From Escarpia spicata (Eukaryota > Annelida > Polychaeta > Sabellida > Siboglinidae): a stretch of DNA of 64,000 nucleotides. Under the pieces are notes generated by a model that saw only the letters and a program-made list of their open reading frames with translations, ran no database searches and was not told the origin of the DNA. A program made the position numbers and the translations under genes. The stretch is taken from assembly GCA_963995525.1 (NCBI GenBank), contig OZ023205.1:61530104-61594103 (forward strand), written 5' to 3'. This document shows, in pieces, positions 46,801 to 57,545 of this stretch (its first letter is position 1; every line of letters begins with the position of its first letter).

Positions 46801-47998
46801 TAATACTTTTTGCTCTACATTCTTCTTAAATTTACCTACACTTCTCTTCGCACCATTGGAGCATAAGGTGACAACATATCTCTTCCAGTCAGAACGCACT
46901 TGGACGAGCGAGCTCAGGTTCTTCCTGTCCAATCCCATTTCTGTTTTGTTCTTGTGACAAGAGGCACTGCTGCCTCAGCCCTCAGTTGTCTGTCCAAGAC
47001 TTTGACTCTAATTACGTTTCTGTAGCAAGCTTTTTTACGTGGTGTGTTGGTAGTCTAACACACAACCCTCCTCCGTTCTCATCCCGAACTTGGGATCATG
47101 CAACGGTGGAGTTGAATTCACTATTTACAATTATTATTATTAGTTTTAAACATTTAATTTGCTTTGAGAAAGTAAAATTGCTACTGTGCGCCATCTGTAC
47201 ATGGCAGGTATAAAGTACTGAGACATTGCAGCTTAAGTAATGTTACAGGCACTTTGACCAAGAGCATAGCATTGGGAAAAAAAACAGTATTTAGTAAGAA
47301 TCAACATGTACTGCCCTCTGTAGGTTCGGTGACCAGAGTTACCTTGACAACAACTTCAATCGTCCACTTCCGTTTGAGTGCCCCGAGCTCATATACAACA
47401 TCAGCGAGGCAGACGAACGGCGTAGGATCATTTGGGATGTGAGTCTTTGATAATAACGAAACTATGCTAGTGGCATGATAGGTGAAATAAACGGTACTGG
47501 TATTAATTCTGAGCAGTATTGGTGCCTTAAAACCTGCTGTATGGAGTTGTTTGACTTGTTTCAGTGCTGGTGTAGAAATTCACTTTTTAATGTTCGTATT
47601 TCATCCAAATTAGCCAGCAATAAATGTTAATAAATCTACATGACAATTAACCACACACTTTGTATATATAGCATTAATAGTACAGCCAGTTTTTGAGGTA
47701 GATTTCAACAGCATTCTAATGAAATTCCTTGTTATTGTGATTCCATAATAAAACTGTCTCATGTGACCAGATGTTCTATTAACATGGATATTGAACCAAA
47801 CACTGCCAAAATATTATTGTGTTTGGTTTATAGTAGCATATAAAACGTATAGTGCAGCATTATTCTAAGATCAGTGAGTTGATGTTTGGTAAACACGCCC
47901 AGTTCACCATTGTACCCTGCTTGTTTCAGCACCCCGCGATGAATTTCGCACCAGGGCATGCACCCCAGTTAGGACAGAGGAAACTGTGGAGCTTGTAG
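37853..47998 (+). CDS. NDUFA10: NADH:ubiquinone oxidoreductase subunit A10 (mitochondrial complex I)
   Basis: Eight coding exons join in phase with GT-AG junctions: 37853-38402, 38700-38786, 41054-41175, 42998-43101, 44296-44359, 44717-44826, 47324-47438 and 47930-47998. They encode 406 residues. The N-terminus is rich in Ala/Arg and lacks acids, as a mitochondrial targeting peptide does. A KVIIVEGNINVGKAKFA block is the degenerate P-loop of the deoxynucleoside-kinase-like fold that the subunit shares. The usual GKS/T is GKA, which fits a structural, non-kinase role. TGQGVVVVQSVFSDEVF, HLTIFLDAPVATIRERV and a C-terminal RFGDQSYLDNNFNRPLPFECPEL follow family order. The subunit sits on the matrix side of the complex I membrane arm. 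Introns 2 and 6 hold MITEs. The reading frame is intact. Confidence 0.93.
38787..41053 (+). other. Intron 2 of NDUFA10
   Basis: The donor GTAAGT and acceptor TTGCAG bound it. The intron holds an AT-rich left part and the 946-bp MITE at 39662-40607. No coding exon is supported in it. Confidence 0.8.
39662..40607. mobile_element. Non-autonomous DNA element with CAGGCCT termini
   Basis: The left end CAGGCCTTGCCATTAA and the inverted right end CAGGCCTCGACATTAA match at 14 of 16 bases. Further ACTGGCCC-type motifs repeat just inside both ends. Flanking GCATACAT/GCATGCAC may be a decayed 8-bp duplication, which would suggest a hAT-type element. No transposase is present. Confidence 0.65.
41176..42997 (+). 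other. Intron 3 of NDUFA10
   Basis: AT-rich intron with no element or exon that I can support. It starts GTAAGT and ends ATCTTAG. Confidence 0.7.
43102..44295 (+). other. Intron 4 of NDUFA10
   Basis: It starts GTAAGG and ends TTTCCACAG. The 104- and 121-codon frames inside it have no recognised domain and are probably chance. Confidence 0.7.
44895..45849. mobile_element. pogo/Tigger-like MITE in NDUFA10 intron 6
   Basis: Inverted ends CAGTCG..CCTC(A/G)TTATA are flanked by TA on both sides (44893-44894 and 45850-45851). Matching inner motifs (GGACCC/GGGGTCCATGAA, GCGGATT/AATCCGCGG) extend the inverted similarity to about 90 bp. The 955-bp element has no transposase. Its ends differ from those of the element at 21490-24196. 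Confidence 0.8.
45852..47323 (+). other. Rest of NDUFA10 intron 6
   Basis: No exon or element is supported. The minus-strand frames at 46162-46551 (129 codons) and 46672-46938 (88 codons) show no domain I recognise. Confidence 0.5.
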
Positions 47999-48281
47999 AA
48001 ACCAGAATCCAGGACTCTCAACATATTATTTATCACAGCTCTGGGACAGAGCTGTCGGGAACCAACTAAATGTTGGAATCAAACCAACTGCAGTGGTGAG
48101 AGCACGACCAGTGAAATATTCCTGGGGACTTTGGCAGTTGGAATTGATGTAAAATGGACTGTGGACTTTACTTGGATTTTACAGAAGTAATAAGTGTCTA
48201 GTTGTGAGTGAAATAGGGCACACGATCTGCGGTACAGTTTTGAAATTCTGCTGGCTGCATAAAAACAAATGGTGCTTTCCC

Positions 48282-48287
48282 AATAAA
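48282..48287 (+). terminator. Candidate poly(A) signal of NDUFA10
   Basis: AATAAA lies 284 bases after the stop codon. It is the first canonical hexamer downstream of it. Confidence 0.5.
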
Positions 48288-48299
48288 TGGTGAGAAAAG

Positions 48300-48878
48300 C
48301 ATGTGTAGTGATGTGTATGACTATGTTTATAGCTGACGGGAATGTTAATGTCCATATTGATCACAGTGACTACACTAACTTAAATAACATTTAAACAAAA
48401 TGAAATTCAAGTGTATGAGCATTTTCAAAATGTGTTTAAATGTTTATTTCATCTGCTCATCTGATAAAGAAGGAAAGTATCATATTATAATAAACCATGG
48501 TATTGTAGATGACAGTATTTCCGTGACATGCTGAATGACGGTGGACACATTTTGGTGATTGTCAGTAACAAAGGGCATCAAGTGGTTTTACTTAAGGTTT
48601 AGGTGACATGATATATTTGGCAGACATAATTACAGTACAGTACACACACGTACAATAACTAATTATGCAATTAGTTAATACTAAATCTTTGACTATTGAG
48701 AATCATTCAGCAGTTCTAAAAGCATTTTGTTAGTGTTAAGGGAAAATCCATTGGCAAAATGTGACCATCAGTTAGCAAAATAATAATATATATTGTGTTT
48801 CAAGAACTATCTGCTAATCTTCACAATATATTTGAAGATGCTGTTTCATCAGCTTCATTTCATCCAGTTGATCTTGCA
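48300..48878. other. Region after NDUFA10, nothing recognised
   Basis: AT-rich DNA between the likely NDUFA10 3' end and the 93-bp repeat array. Confidence 0.4.
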
Positions 48879-49907
48879 TCACATATTCCCACTATCTATA
48901 GTGATACGCCAACTTTGGAGCACTACACCTGTAAGTGAATCTCCTCACAGGTGACAAGGTTCACTCATCACATATTCTCACCATCTATAAAGTGATACAC
49001 CAACTTTGGAGCACTGTACACCTGTAAGTGAATCTCCTCAAAGGTGACAAGGTTCACTCATCACATATTCCCACCATCTATAAAGTGATACACCAACTTT
49101 GGAGCACTGTACACCTGTAAGTGAATCTCCTCACAGGTGACAAGGTTCACTCATCACATATTCCCACCATCTATAAAGTGATACACCAACTTTGGAGCAC
49201 TGTACACCTGTAAGTGAATCTCCTCAAAGGTGACAAGGTTCACTCATCACATATTCCCACCATCTATAAAGTGATACACCAACTTTGGAGCACTGTACAC
49301 CTGTAAGTGAATCTCCTCACAGGTGACAAGGTTCACTCATCACATATTCCCACCATCTATAAAGTGATACACCAACTTTGGAGCACTGTACACCTGTAAG
49401 TGAATCTCCTCACAGGTGACAAGGTTCAATCATCACATATTCCCACCATCTATAAAGTGATACACCAACTTTGGAGCACTGTACACCTGTAAGTGAATCT
49501 CCTCAAAGGTGACAAGGTTCACTCATCACATATTCCCACCATCTATAAAGTGATACACCAACTTTGGAGCACTGTACACCTGTAAGTGAATCTCCTCACA
49601 GGTGACAAGGTTCACTCATCACATATTCCCACCATCTATAAAGTGATACACCAACTTTGGAGTACTGTACACCTGTAAGTGAATCTCCTCAAAGGTGACA
49701 AGGTTCAATCATCACATATTCCCACCATCTATACAGTGATACACCAACTTTGGAGCACTGTACACCTGTAAGTGAATCTCCTCACAGGTGACAAGGTTCA
49801 CTCATCACATATTCCCACCATCTATAAAGTGATACACCAACTTTGGAGCACTGTACACCTGTAAGTGAATCTCCTCACAGGTGACAAGGTTCACTCATCT
49901 ACTTCTA
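48879..49907. repeat. 93-bp tandem repeat, about 11 units
   Basis: Units begin TCACATATTCCCACCATCTA and end CAGGTGACAAGGTTCACTCA. Spacing is exactly 93 bp between most units (48968, 49061, 49154 and so on) and 89 bp for the first. Units are very similar, so the array is young or homogenised. Each unit holds an inverted pair of CACCTGT and ACAGGTG (ACAAGGTG-like in some). Confidence 0.95.
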
Positions 49908-50104
49908 TGTTAATTTTCTTCCTTGAACCATTTGCCTCTCAGCTTTTAATCAATTGGCAATCATATGTATTTCAGAATCACAAAGGTAGTTATTTACTTT
50001 TTCAGTGGCTAAGTTGAGTGGTGAGACAGTCCCCATAAGGTGCCATCTGTTACAAATTTAATATAAAAACACTAATGGAGATAACAATTGTCCATCCTGA
50101 ATTC

Positions 50105-50505
50105 TCTTAGAAGTATTCAGCCATGTTGCAGTTACTGCACAGATTACTCATATACAAATACCCACCACTGCCTATAGCCAGCGGAGCCATCTGGAGCAAC
50201 ATGGAGTGAATGAAGTATTCAGCCATGTTGCAGTTACTGCGCAGACTATTCGTATACAAATACCCACCACTGCCTATAGCCAGCGGAGCCATCTGGAGCA
50301 ACATGGAGTGAATGAAGTGTTCAGCCATGTTGCAGTTACTGCGCAGACTATTCGTATACAAATACCCACCACTGCCTATATCCAGCTGAGCCATCTGGAT
50401 CAACATGGAGTGAATGAAGTTGCTGAAGGCTCGAAACGTTAGTGAGAGGATTCAAACCCGGAATCTTGATTGACATTCGATGCTCTAACCACTGCACCAC
50501 AGTGC
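50105..50505 (-). mobile_element. tRNA-derived SINE with internally triplicated 102-bp segment
   Basis: In reverse complement it starts GGCACTGTGGTGCAGTGGTT (A-box-like, 50486-50505) followed by a B-box-like GGGTTTGAATCC. The body shared with the SINE at 54182-54509 (GCAGTGGT, GTCTGCGCA, CAACATGGCTG) occurs three times at exact 102-bp steps (50119, 50221 and 50323 on the forward strand). Confidence 0.75.
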
Positions 50506-51620
50506 CTTACCATTCCCTTGAAACTTCCCTCGACTGAAACTCTGTCACTGGTTTTGAAGGTCAGCCTGCAGTTTGGCTAGTGAAACATAGCTACAGTACA
50601 GTATCACAAAGGTAGTCTATGGAAGCATATAGAAACGTGACATCAAATTAAGCAGCACAGTTCTTGAGTAGGGTTAACAATGTGTTATTTTGACTTGTTG
50701 TATTTACATTAAAGTGTAACATACTGCAGCCCACTCCCGCCGGATCAATTAAAGAGCGGAAGCTTGGTCGGCGCGGAGCATTTCGGGAAATGTCTGAACT
50801 GTGAACGGGGCCAGACATTAAAGAATGGCCTTTGAAACATTGAATTTAGTCTCCGAGGCGACCCAAAATATGTAGCTAGCTTCCTTCGTTAATGCTGCCT
50901 GCCCCTCCTTTGGCTTTGACCGACCAACTGATACGTTATTCGTATGTGAAACAAAACAACTCTTGGTTTTGAATAACATTTTACACGAACAGGTACGTCG
51001 ATAGATGAAAACGACATCGTCACCAGTTGGGGCGCCAAGAGTCACCAACGACCCTCAGAATTGTCTTTTATTGTACCGCTTGCCTGTACCAGATGTACGC
51101 GAGACGAATCATTTTTTTGCTAAATCATTCATTAATTTGAAATGTCTTGTGACACATCACAGGACGTACATTTCAAATTCAGTTAACACTTGGCGTAAGC
51201 CGGCCTTTAAACCATGAAAAGACTCTGCAAGCCGGCCACGCATCCGCCAAACCATTGATGATAAGGAAATGGCGTAAGTTACCAAATGCTTAAAAGCGAA
51301 AAGTGTTAACACATAATCAATTACGGCGATCTGATCCCGAAGTCTCTTCATTTTCGTCGAAGAAGTTCGCGAACAATTCTACCTGGTGATCACCGCGTTG
51401 TTGTCAACAACTCAATGCTGTCGTATTTACTGGTCACAACGAAGCTGTCGCATTCGCTGATCGCAACGATAAGAAACACATCTACGCCCTCTTCGACATC
51501 ATAGGTAAAACCGGTTGTCATGCAGAAATAAAGCGCGAACGTCACGTGATGAGTCATTACCGTTTTATTATGACGTTTACGTCGATGCGCTGCAGCGACG
51601 TCACCAACTAGGTATGCGCC
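50506..51620. other. Intergenic stretch, nothing recognised
   Basis: No coding exon is supported. Short inverted matches such as GTTAACACTT/AAGTGTTAAC (about 51182 and 51300) are present but form no clear element. Confidence 0.4.
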
Positions 51621-52312
51621 AATGTTTTATTTATGAGATGTGATGCAGCAGTAGTAATTTAATTCACGATTATAACCGTTATCAACACTGTTGGCAAAGG
51701 CAAAGCTTGACGGAGGTCACGCGCTATTTCTGATTGTGACGTAGGCCAACCGCGACTTACTGGATACATAAATTGATGTATCCAGTACGTAGGCCAACCG
51801 CGACGTACTGGATACATCAATTGATGTATCCAGTACGTGTCCAGTACGTAGGCCAACCGCGACTTACTGGATACATCAATTTATGTATCCAGTACGTGTC
51901 CAGTACGTAGGCCAACCGCGACGTACTGGATACATCAATTTATGTATCCAGTACGTGTCCAGTACGTAGGCCAACCGCGACGTACTGGATACATCAATTG
52001 ATGTATCCAGTACGTGTCCAGTACGTAGGCCAACCGCGACTTACTGGATACATCAATTGATGTAACCAGTACGTGTCCAGTACGTAGGCCAACCGCGACT
52101 TACTGGATACATCAATTGATGTATCCAGTACGTATCCAGTACGTAGGCCAACCGCGACTTACTGGACGTCTCGGTTTGCCCATACGTCACAATCGAATTG
52201 TTGAGCGTGGCCTCCGTCAAGCTTTGCTTTGGTAGCCATGTTGATAACGGTTACAGGGCCTATTCGTGAATTGCATTACTATTGCTGCATGACATCTCAT
52301 AAATCGAACATT
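51621..52312. mobile_element. Foldback element with palindromic tandem core
   Basis: Inverted arms of about 135 bp (51621-51755 and 52180-52312) share TTTATGAGATG, ACCGTTATCAACA and CAAAGCTTGACGGAGG. Between them are eight tandem units of mostly 59-60 bp starting TAGGCCAACCGCGAC (51742, 51788, 51849, 51909, 51968, 52027, 52086, 52143). Each unit contains a self-complementary TACTGGATACATCAATTGATGTATCCAGTA block. There is no coding capacity and no clear target duplication. Confidence 0.85.
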
Positions 52313-52740
52313 CCCCCATGGAGTGGTAACTTTAAAAAAAACTTTGCCTTATGTTTTTGTCACAAAGAAACACTTTTGTGACCAGAATTTCAAACAAAAT
52401 ATACGACGGAATGTCCGAACCCACCACGTGTTTTCTGATGGCTTAACTAGGTTTTGCTAGGCGACAGGTCACGTGATGGATAGGTTAATTGCTAGTTATA
52501 AAATAAATAATTTTTATAGTTAAATAATAAGCCTAATTAGGCGTATTGTCATTTGTCATCGCATGTAACGATATCATGTCCACGAACCTGTAATATGTTT
52601 GCATTACTGATGAAAAAAACCTCTTTACACTTACGCCTTATTCGCCAATGACCGTAATGGAAAATTAGCTGTAGAGCCTAACATTTTAGCGACATCACAT
52701 TTCAAAGGCCTACGTGTTCCAGCGACATCCCAGGAGTAGA
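52313..52740. other. Intergenic stretch, nothing recognised
   Basis: AT-rich DNA between the foldback element and a LINE tail. Confidence 0.4.
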
Positions 52741-53020
52741 CTGTATATCCATTTTAAAGAAGCCTGTAAGCGTGATCTGAAAGCGCTATAGACATCGACA
52801 ATCACAGGTGGGAAGAAATAGCTCAGGATCGGAGTTGAACAAGGGCCTTGCGTGGGGAAAGGAGAGGCTCCGACAACTTGCAGATCAGAGGAGAGCCCGC
52901 AGGAAAGGCAGCCAGGTCTCTGCCCAGGCTAAGACAGATTTCAAGCGCAGCCAGTGCAACAGAGACTGTCACTGTAGAGAGGGTCTCCTCAGCCACAGCA
53001 GACGCTGTTCCAGAAACTGA
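52741..53020 (+). mobile_element. LINE 3' fragment encoding C-terminal zinc finger
   Basis: Forward frames read FKEACKRDLKAL, a stop, HRWEEIAQDRS, a stop, then GKERLRQLADQRRARRKG and CNRDCHCREGLLSHSRRC. This is the usual end of a LINE endonuclease-RT protein, with its C-terminal Cys/His finger partly degraded. At least two stops and a frame change show decay. The antisense 144-codon frame is its shadow. Confidence 0.75.
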
Positions 53021-54181
53021 GAAATCCCACAGGAGCGCACATCCATGGTCTCTCGAGACTGACGGACGCCTACAAAGTGTCAAGCCAACTTTCTGGTGGG
53101 TGTTGAACGAAACCTGTTTTATAAGCTTCTCTTGAACATTGGCTATTTTTATTCCCTTACATCTACTCTTTCTCACTAGGAAAATAGATTTGTTATAATT
53201 ACTTAACTTGAAATACATCCCATGCAGGTAGTGCGTCTCCCACGCATTTTTAATCACTCATAAAACGACTGAACACAATCCGACTTTTGTTTTCTTCTAA
53301 TATTGGCTCCCGGACGCGATCGTCTTCGGACTGTAAGCATTTTGTTTGAACGCTCTCGAATAAGTAAGAATGGTCGCAGTGGTTTTCGCAAAGCAAATTC
53401 GCCTTCTTCAAATGTGGATTTTTTTTTCGTTAAACAAACGTTTGCACACCCCTGACAGAGCTGAAGATTGATGGGACAAAAACACTTGAAACATAACACA
53501 TCTTGACACCATGATACAATTGGAACACGCCAATTGAGAAGATTAAAAACTTCCCCTACCCCGGGACTGTGTTAACAAGCGATGGGACCACCAGGAGGGA
53601 GATAAGAAGCATGTTCCCGACGGAATAAACATCTTTTTAGCTGTCTTTGAAAATCGGCGCAACTGCCACTGCGATGATTGATGGCAGATTGTTCCGGAGG
53701 GAAACTGCCGATTCGTTAGATGTGCGATCACCTACGTGCTCGTTCTAGTCCGAGACACGGTCACCGTGACGGATGGTGCTGACTGTCGTTGTGGTCGCGC
53801 TGGTACGTAAATGGCTCAGCTAATAAACCGTCCCGGTATTCAGGTCGGGATAGTGCACTCCGCGTGGCGGTGGGCAGGATGCCAGCGTAGATGCACGAGT
53901 GATGTGCTCGCGATGGCTGCATTTTGTAGACGCTGCATTTTCACAATTCGTGTCTTAGGCCGCGAAGAAGGCCTAGTGATTTTTTTCAAATTAATAATTG
54001 TGGACAACATTCTGCATCGCCGCAGCTCCTGTTACTTTGGTGTGCTGCATGAATTTTGGTATCTATAAAATTCACAATAAACTTCTACCGCACCCAAGTC
54101 AAAATATGTAAATTAGCGAAATAAAAAAGGCGATGGATAAAACGAATAACAACAACCATAAGTTAAGTAGTCTAGTATTAT
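53021..54181. other. Intergenic stretch, nothing recognised
   Basis: No supported exon, RNA gene or element. Confidence 0.4.
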
Positions 54182-54509
54182 GTAGCGCCGTGGTGCAGTG
54201 GCTACAGCTTCGGACTCTCAACCGAGAGAACCCGGGTTCGAATCCTGTGCGGCGGCGTCGAACCTTGGGCAAGTTCGTTCACTATACGTTGCTCCAGTTC
54301 ACTCAGCTGTATGGATGAGTACCTGGCTATAGACAGTGGTAGGTAGTGTGTACGAGTAGTCTTCGCGCATTAATTGCAGCGTGGCTGGATGCTTCCCAGA
54401 GAAGTCGAAATTGTGATGGTGATCGATTGAACAGGGAGTAAAGTGTAAAGTCCTTTGAGCAGTTCTGAGACTGGACACTGCACTCTATAAAAATTTACCT
54501 TTACCTTTA
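54182..54509 (+). mobile_element. tRNA-derived SINE, full length
   Basis: A-box TGGTGCAGTGG (54191-54201) and B-box GGTTCGAATCC (54235-54245) form an RNA polymerase III promoter in a tRNA-like head. A body with CTGGCTATAGACAGTGGTAG and TTCCCAGAGAAGTCGA follows. The 3' tail is ACCTTT repeats (54494-54509). The head folds poorly as a tRNA and the body is shared with two other copies in the window, so this is a SINE and not a tRNA gene. Confidence 0.85.
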
Positions 54510-56318
54510 GTGACAGTGTTCGGAGTATCAATTATGTCAGACAGCAGGTTGATTCCATCGATTCATAGGCGCGGTAACGGGGGAGGCGGCAGCTGCCCCT
54601 TAGAATTTCGCTGACGGGGGCATACATAATGGTTCTGCTCCCAAGTAAATATGATCCTGAATGTGGGGTCTTTTGGCGAGCCTAATCGTGGGAATCGAGA
54701 TTTTCTGAGAGCCGTAAGATGTTTTTTTGTGGCAGGCGTCAAAGGGGAGAGAAATGTGAGGTTTGTGGTGAGCTTCAAAAAAAGTTTGAACGTCGCCGCG
54801 AGAAATATTCTACAGCACACCCCTGTTTTCCGATGTCACCAGTTGAGAGCCGAAACAGCAGGAGAAGGTTACATTTTTCATTAGAACCTCCCACCGATGG
54901 ATCCGACAGAGGAGCGGAATGGTGCTTAAGCTCCGGTTCTCAGCTCCCCCAACGTTCATTTCGTTACCGCGCCAATGCCTCGCTCGCAACAGTAAGACGA
55001 CGTAAGCTTTCCTGGCAACGTCACTTCGAAATATTGAATACAAGGCACAAGGCATCGTTAAAGGCAAGAGAAGACGGCGGCATCCGACGAACATCTTGCC
55101 GGATATCACTAGCTCAACTGGAGGGCAAATCTTCACCTACTTGGAACAGTGCAAATTGTACTATCATGTCATTAATTCATGTCCTCTAAGAAGGTCATGA
55201 CATTTGTGAGGTTGGGATATGTCAATTTCTAAATATATTATGCAAAGTAGTGGAAGCATGTGACGTGGCTCAAGAAACACCCCACCCGTGGGGTCCCTTG
55301 AGCCACCATGCGCAACATCGAACAGTTCAACGCGACTCCAATAAAAATCCGGAGCGCCACAACCAAAACGCTTTCTTAAAACGCCCCCCAAACAGAACTC
55401 ATCCACGCTACGGATCCGGTACGCAAGCGGCTTTCGGATGCGATTGCAGTTAGCGACGTTTCAATTAGTTTTGTTTTCGAGCACTAGCTTTCAGCGGTCG
55501 TAACAGCGTTGTAGTTGTGTGCGGTGCACCATAAACGGACGATAACAATGCACTCGGATACAATTCGTGGCGCTATTAACCCGGACCGCAAAGTGCACTA
55601 AAACACAATATTTAAAAATAATTGTGTTCACTTGCACGCCTTTGTGACTACACACACTCGTGCAAACGCACACGTGCACACACACAACCACACGCCCACG
55701 CATGTGCGTGCGAGCGTACGTGCGTGTGTGTGTGTTATTGATTGGTCGTATTCCCTTCGTATTTACCTGAGGGTACTAATATTGACCAGAGACCGCAGGC
55801 CAAGGGTCAGTGCGACTACCCGAAGAGCATTACGAAGTCACAACGAATATGATCAATTCATAAAAATATTAATTGACAATTTTGGTACGCTATGACGAGT
55901 GTCTATAGGCGTTAAATTCACGATCTGAACGACCTTAGACATTTTGAACTGGCAATGACGTGACTATTAATTTCCGCAATTAAATTGTCGTGCGCTGAAA
56001 CAATGGATTCGGTCGACTGAAAACGTCAAATGGGAGATTGGATGTTTCCATGTATGTCGTTTATGCAGACTGGATTGAAAAGCAAGACGAAGACAGGTCC
56101 TTAAAACTGAACCCTGTACAACTGGATCCTCTGGGACACCAGATGTAGGTAAATTGATAGAAACACTATTTGCGATTTGATGTGAAAAACATTTATCCAG
56201 GTGCGTGCGTGTGGGTGGGTGTGTGGTGTGCGTACGTGCATGCATGTATGTCACTCAGACGTGTCTGCGTGCGTATGTCTGTGTGTGTGTGTGCGTGTTC
56301 ATGCGTGTTCGTGTGCAT
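54510..56318. other. Intergenic stretch with low-complexity tracts
   Basis: No supported gene. It contains a CA/CG/GT tract (55640-55735), a G/T tract (56200-56310) and an inverted GTGGCTCAAG...CTTGAGCCAC with a second inner stem (55265-55306). The 156-codon frame at 54719-55189 is charged and shows no domain. Confidence 0.45.
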
Positions 56319-56355
56319 GGCTCACCTAGGCAAACTTTGTTTGCCTAGGTGAGCC
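56319..56355. repeat. Perfect 17-bp hairpin with 3-base loop
   Basis: GGCTCACCTAGGCAAAC, then TTT, then the exact complement. It directly follows a GT-rich tract. No gene lies next to it. Confidence 0.85.
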
Positions 56356-56804
56356 CTCCAGTACTGGTACATTGGTCTGCCGCGCGATCTTCCGCAGCTT
56401 CGTAGACCGCTCATGTGATAGTGGTTTGGCTTCTTGGCCTTTCGTTTGCGTAGAGTAATGATGGAACACAAACTAGACTTCAAGTTGTGTCTATTCTGTT
56501 GTGGTCAAAACGGTAAAGAAGCAGACTAGAATGGACAGTAGGGCGTGGTCGATCAGACACATTGTCCAGGTAATGAAATCATGCAGACTCAGTTGGGCTT
56601 GTAGACGCTGCATTTTCACTCATACACATTATCTTGTTAACGCCTCAGCATTTGCCATTTTTGACATTGACCTTCGTTATTAAAAATCAAATCCTTGAAT
56701 ACTGAAAAACGTAATTTAATGTATTCTGTATAAATACGACTATACGATACTGTGCACACGTAATATTAAAGCATATCTTACTATTGTTCATAATAAAAAC
56801 AAGT

Positions 56805-57296
56805 TCACTTTCTTGAAGAATGCGATTGCAGTATTTTCGGAGAGCCGTAGTAGATGTACCGAACCACTTCGCCGAACGTGCTGTTGAGTTGCCGGACATT
56901 CTCCGGCGTATATTCGGTCCTGTCGAAGTGTAGCATGGCGTGGATGACGTAGAGGTCTCGCCACGCGATAACCTGGTTCCACAACTTCCGCCGGTCTTGC
57001 CAATCGGGTGTCGTCAGTCGGTACGGCTCGACGTGCACCAGGTCCGGTCGCTTCAGGTAGAGTTGGTACGTCACCCGGGCACAGTTGTAGTCCCAGTCGA
57101 GCTGTCGGTAGTTGTTCATGTACGAGTTGTACCACAGACGCAGGAACAACGCGTTCCGTCTCGCCACGATGATCCCGGCGATGAACTTTGGCGGTTTCTC
57201 CTTGCCTAATGTGACGTCATACTTGCGCAGGGGATCCATCGAGCGCAACACGATGACGTCGTAGTCGAGGTAGATGCCTCCGTATTCCATGAGAAT
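56805..57296 (-). CDS. GT32-like glycosyltransferase, last coding exon
   Basis: On the minus strand the exon follows a TTCTAACAG acceptor in phase 0 and encodes the last 163 residues. It opens ILMEYGGIYLDYDVIVLRSMDPL, which holds the GGIYLDxD motif of the sugar-transferase DXD family (Pfam Gly_transf_sug, GT32). The DxD Asp residues bind the metal and nucleotide sugar. KFIAGIIVARRNALFLRLW and a C-terminal WRDLYVIHAMLH fit the family. These enzymes act in the Golgi, so upstream exons should encode a short membrane anchor. I could not find them to the right, so they lie in unrecognised exons or beyond the window. A poly(A) signal is not obvious. Confidence 0.82.
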   Translation of the reverse strand: MLMEYGGIYLDYDVIVLRSMDPLRKYDVTLGKEKPPKFIAGIIVARRNALFLRLWYNSYMNNYRQLDWDYNCARVTYQLYLKRPDLVHVEPYRLTTPDWQDRRKLWNQVIAWRDLYVIHAMLHFDRTEYTPENVRQLNSTFGEVVRYIYYGSPKILQSHSSRK

Positions 57297-57364
57297 CTGT
57301 TAGAAACATAGAGGTGATGATATTTGTTTGAGAAATCGGATCAAGTACGTTTCGTGCTAAAAAC

Positions 57365-57545
57365 ATGCGCGCTCGTAATCACGCACACAGACGAACGCGA
57401 ACACACACGACACGAAACACGCACACACGCACAAACGCAAGAACACCCGCGCGCACACACACGCACACACGCACACACACATACGGGCGAAAACAAACAC
57501 GCACACAAAACACGACACACGCACACGCACACGCACACGCACATC
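57365..57545. repeat. (CA)n/(CG)n microsatellite
   Basis: ACACACGC-type repeat just upstream (on the minus strand) of the glycosyltransferase exon. All open frames in it are low-complexity. Confidence 0.9.

Noticed and set aside
46162..46938. Minus-strand frames of 129 and 88 codons in NDUFA10 intron 6
   Set aside because: No recognised domain or motif. Possibly remnants of unknown repeats, but not supportable as genes.
48879..49907. CRISPR-like array
   Set aside because: Whole 93-bp units repeat without unique spacers, and the context is a eukaryotic genome.
52823..53257. Minus-strand frame of 144 codons
   Set aside because: Antisense to the LINE C-terminal finger on the plus strand. No recognised domain.
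54182..54255. tRNA gene
   Set aside because: A and B boxes are present, but pairing of the arms is imperfect and the unit continues into a body shared with two other SINE copies.
54719..55189. Plus-strand frame of 156 codons
   Set aside because: No domain, no signal peptide and no splice context. The codon pattern looks random.
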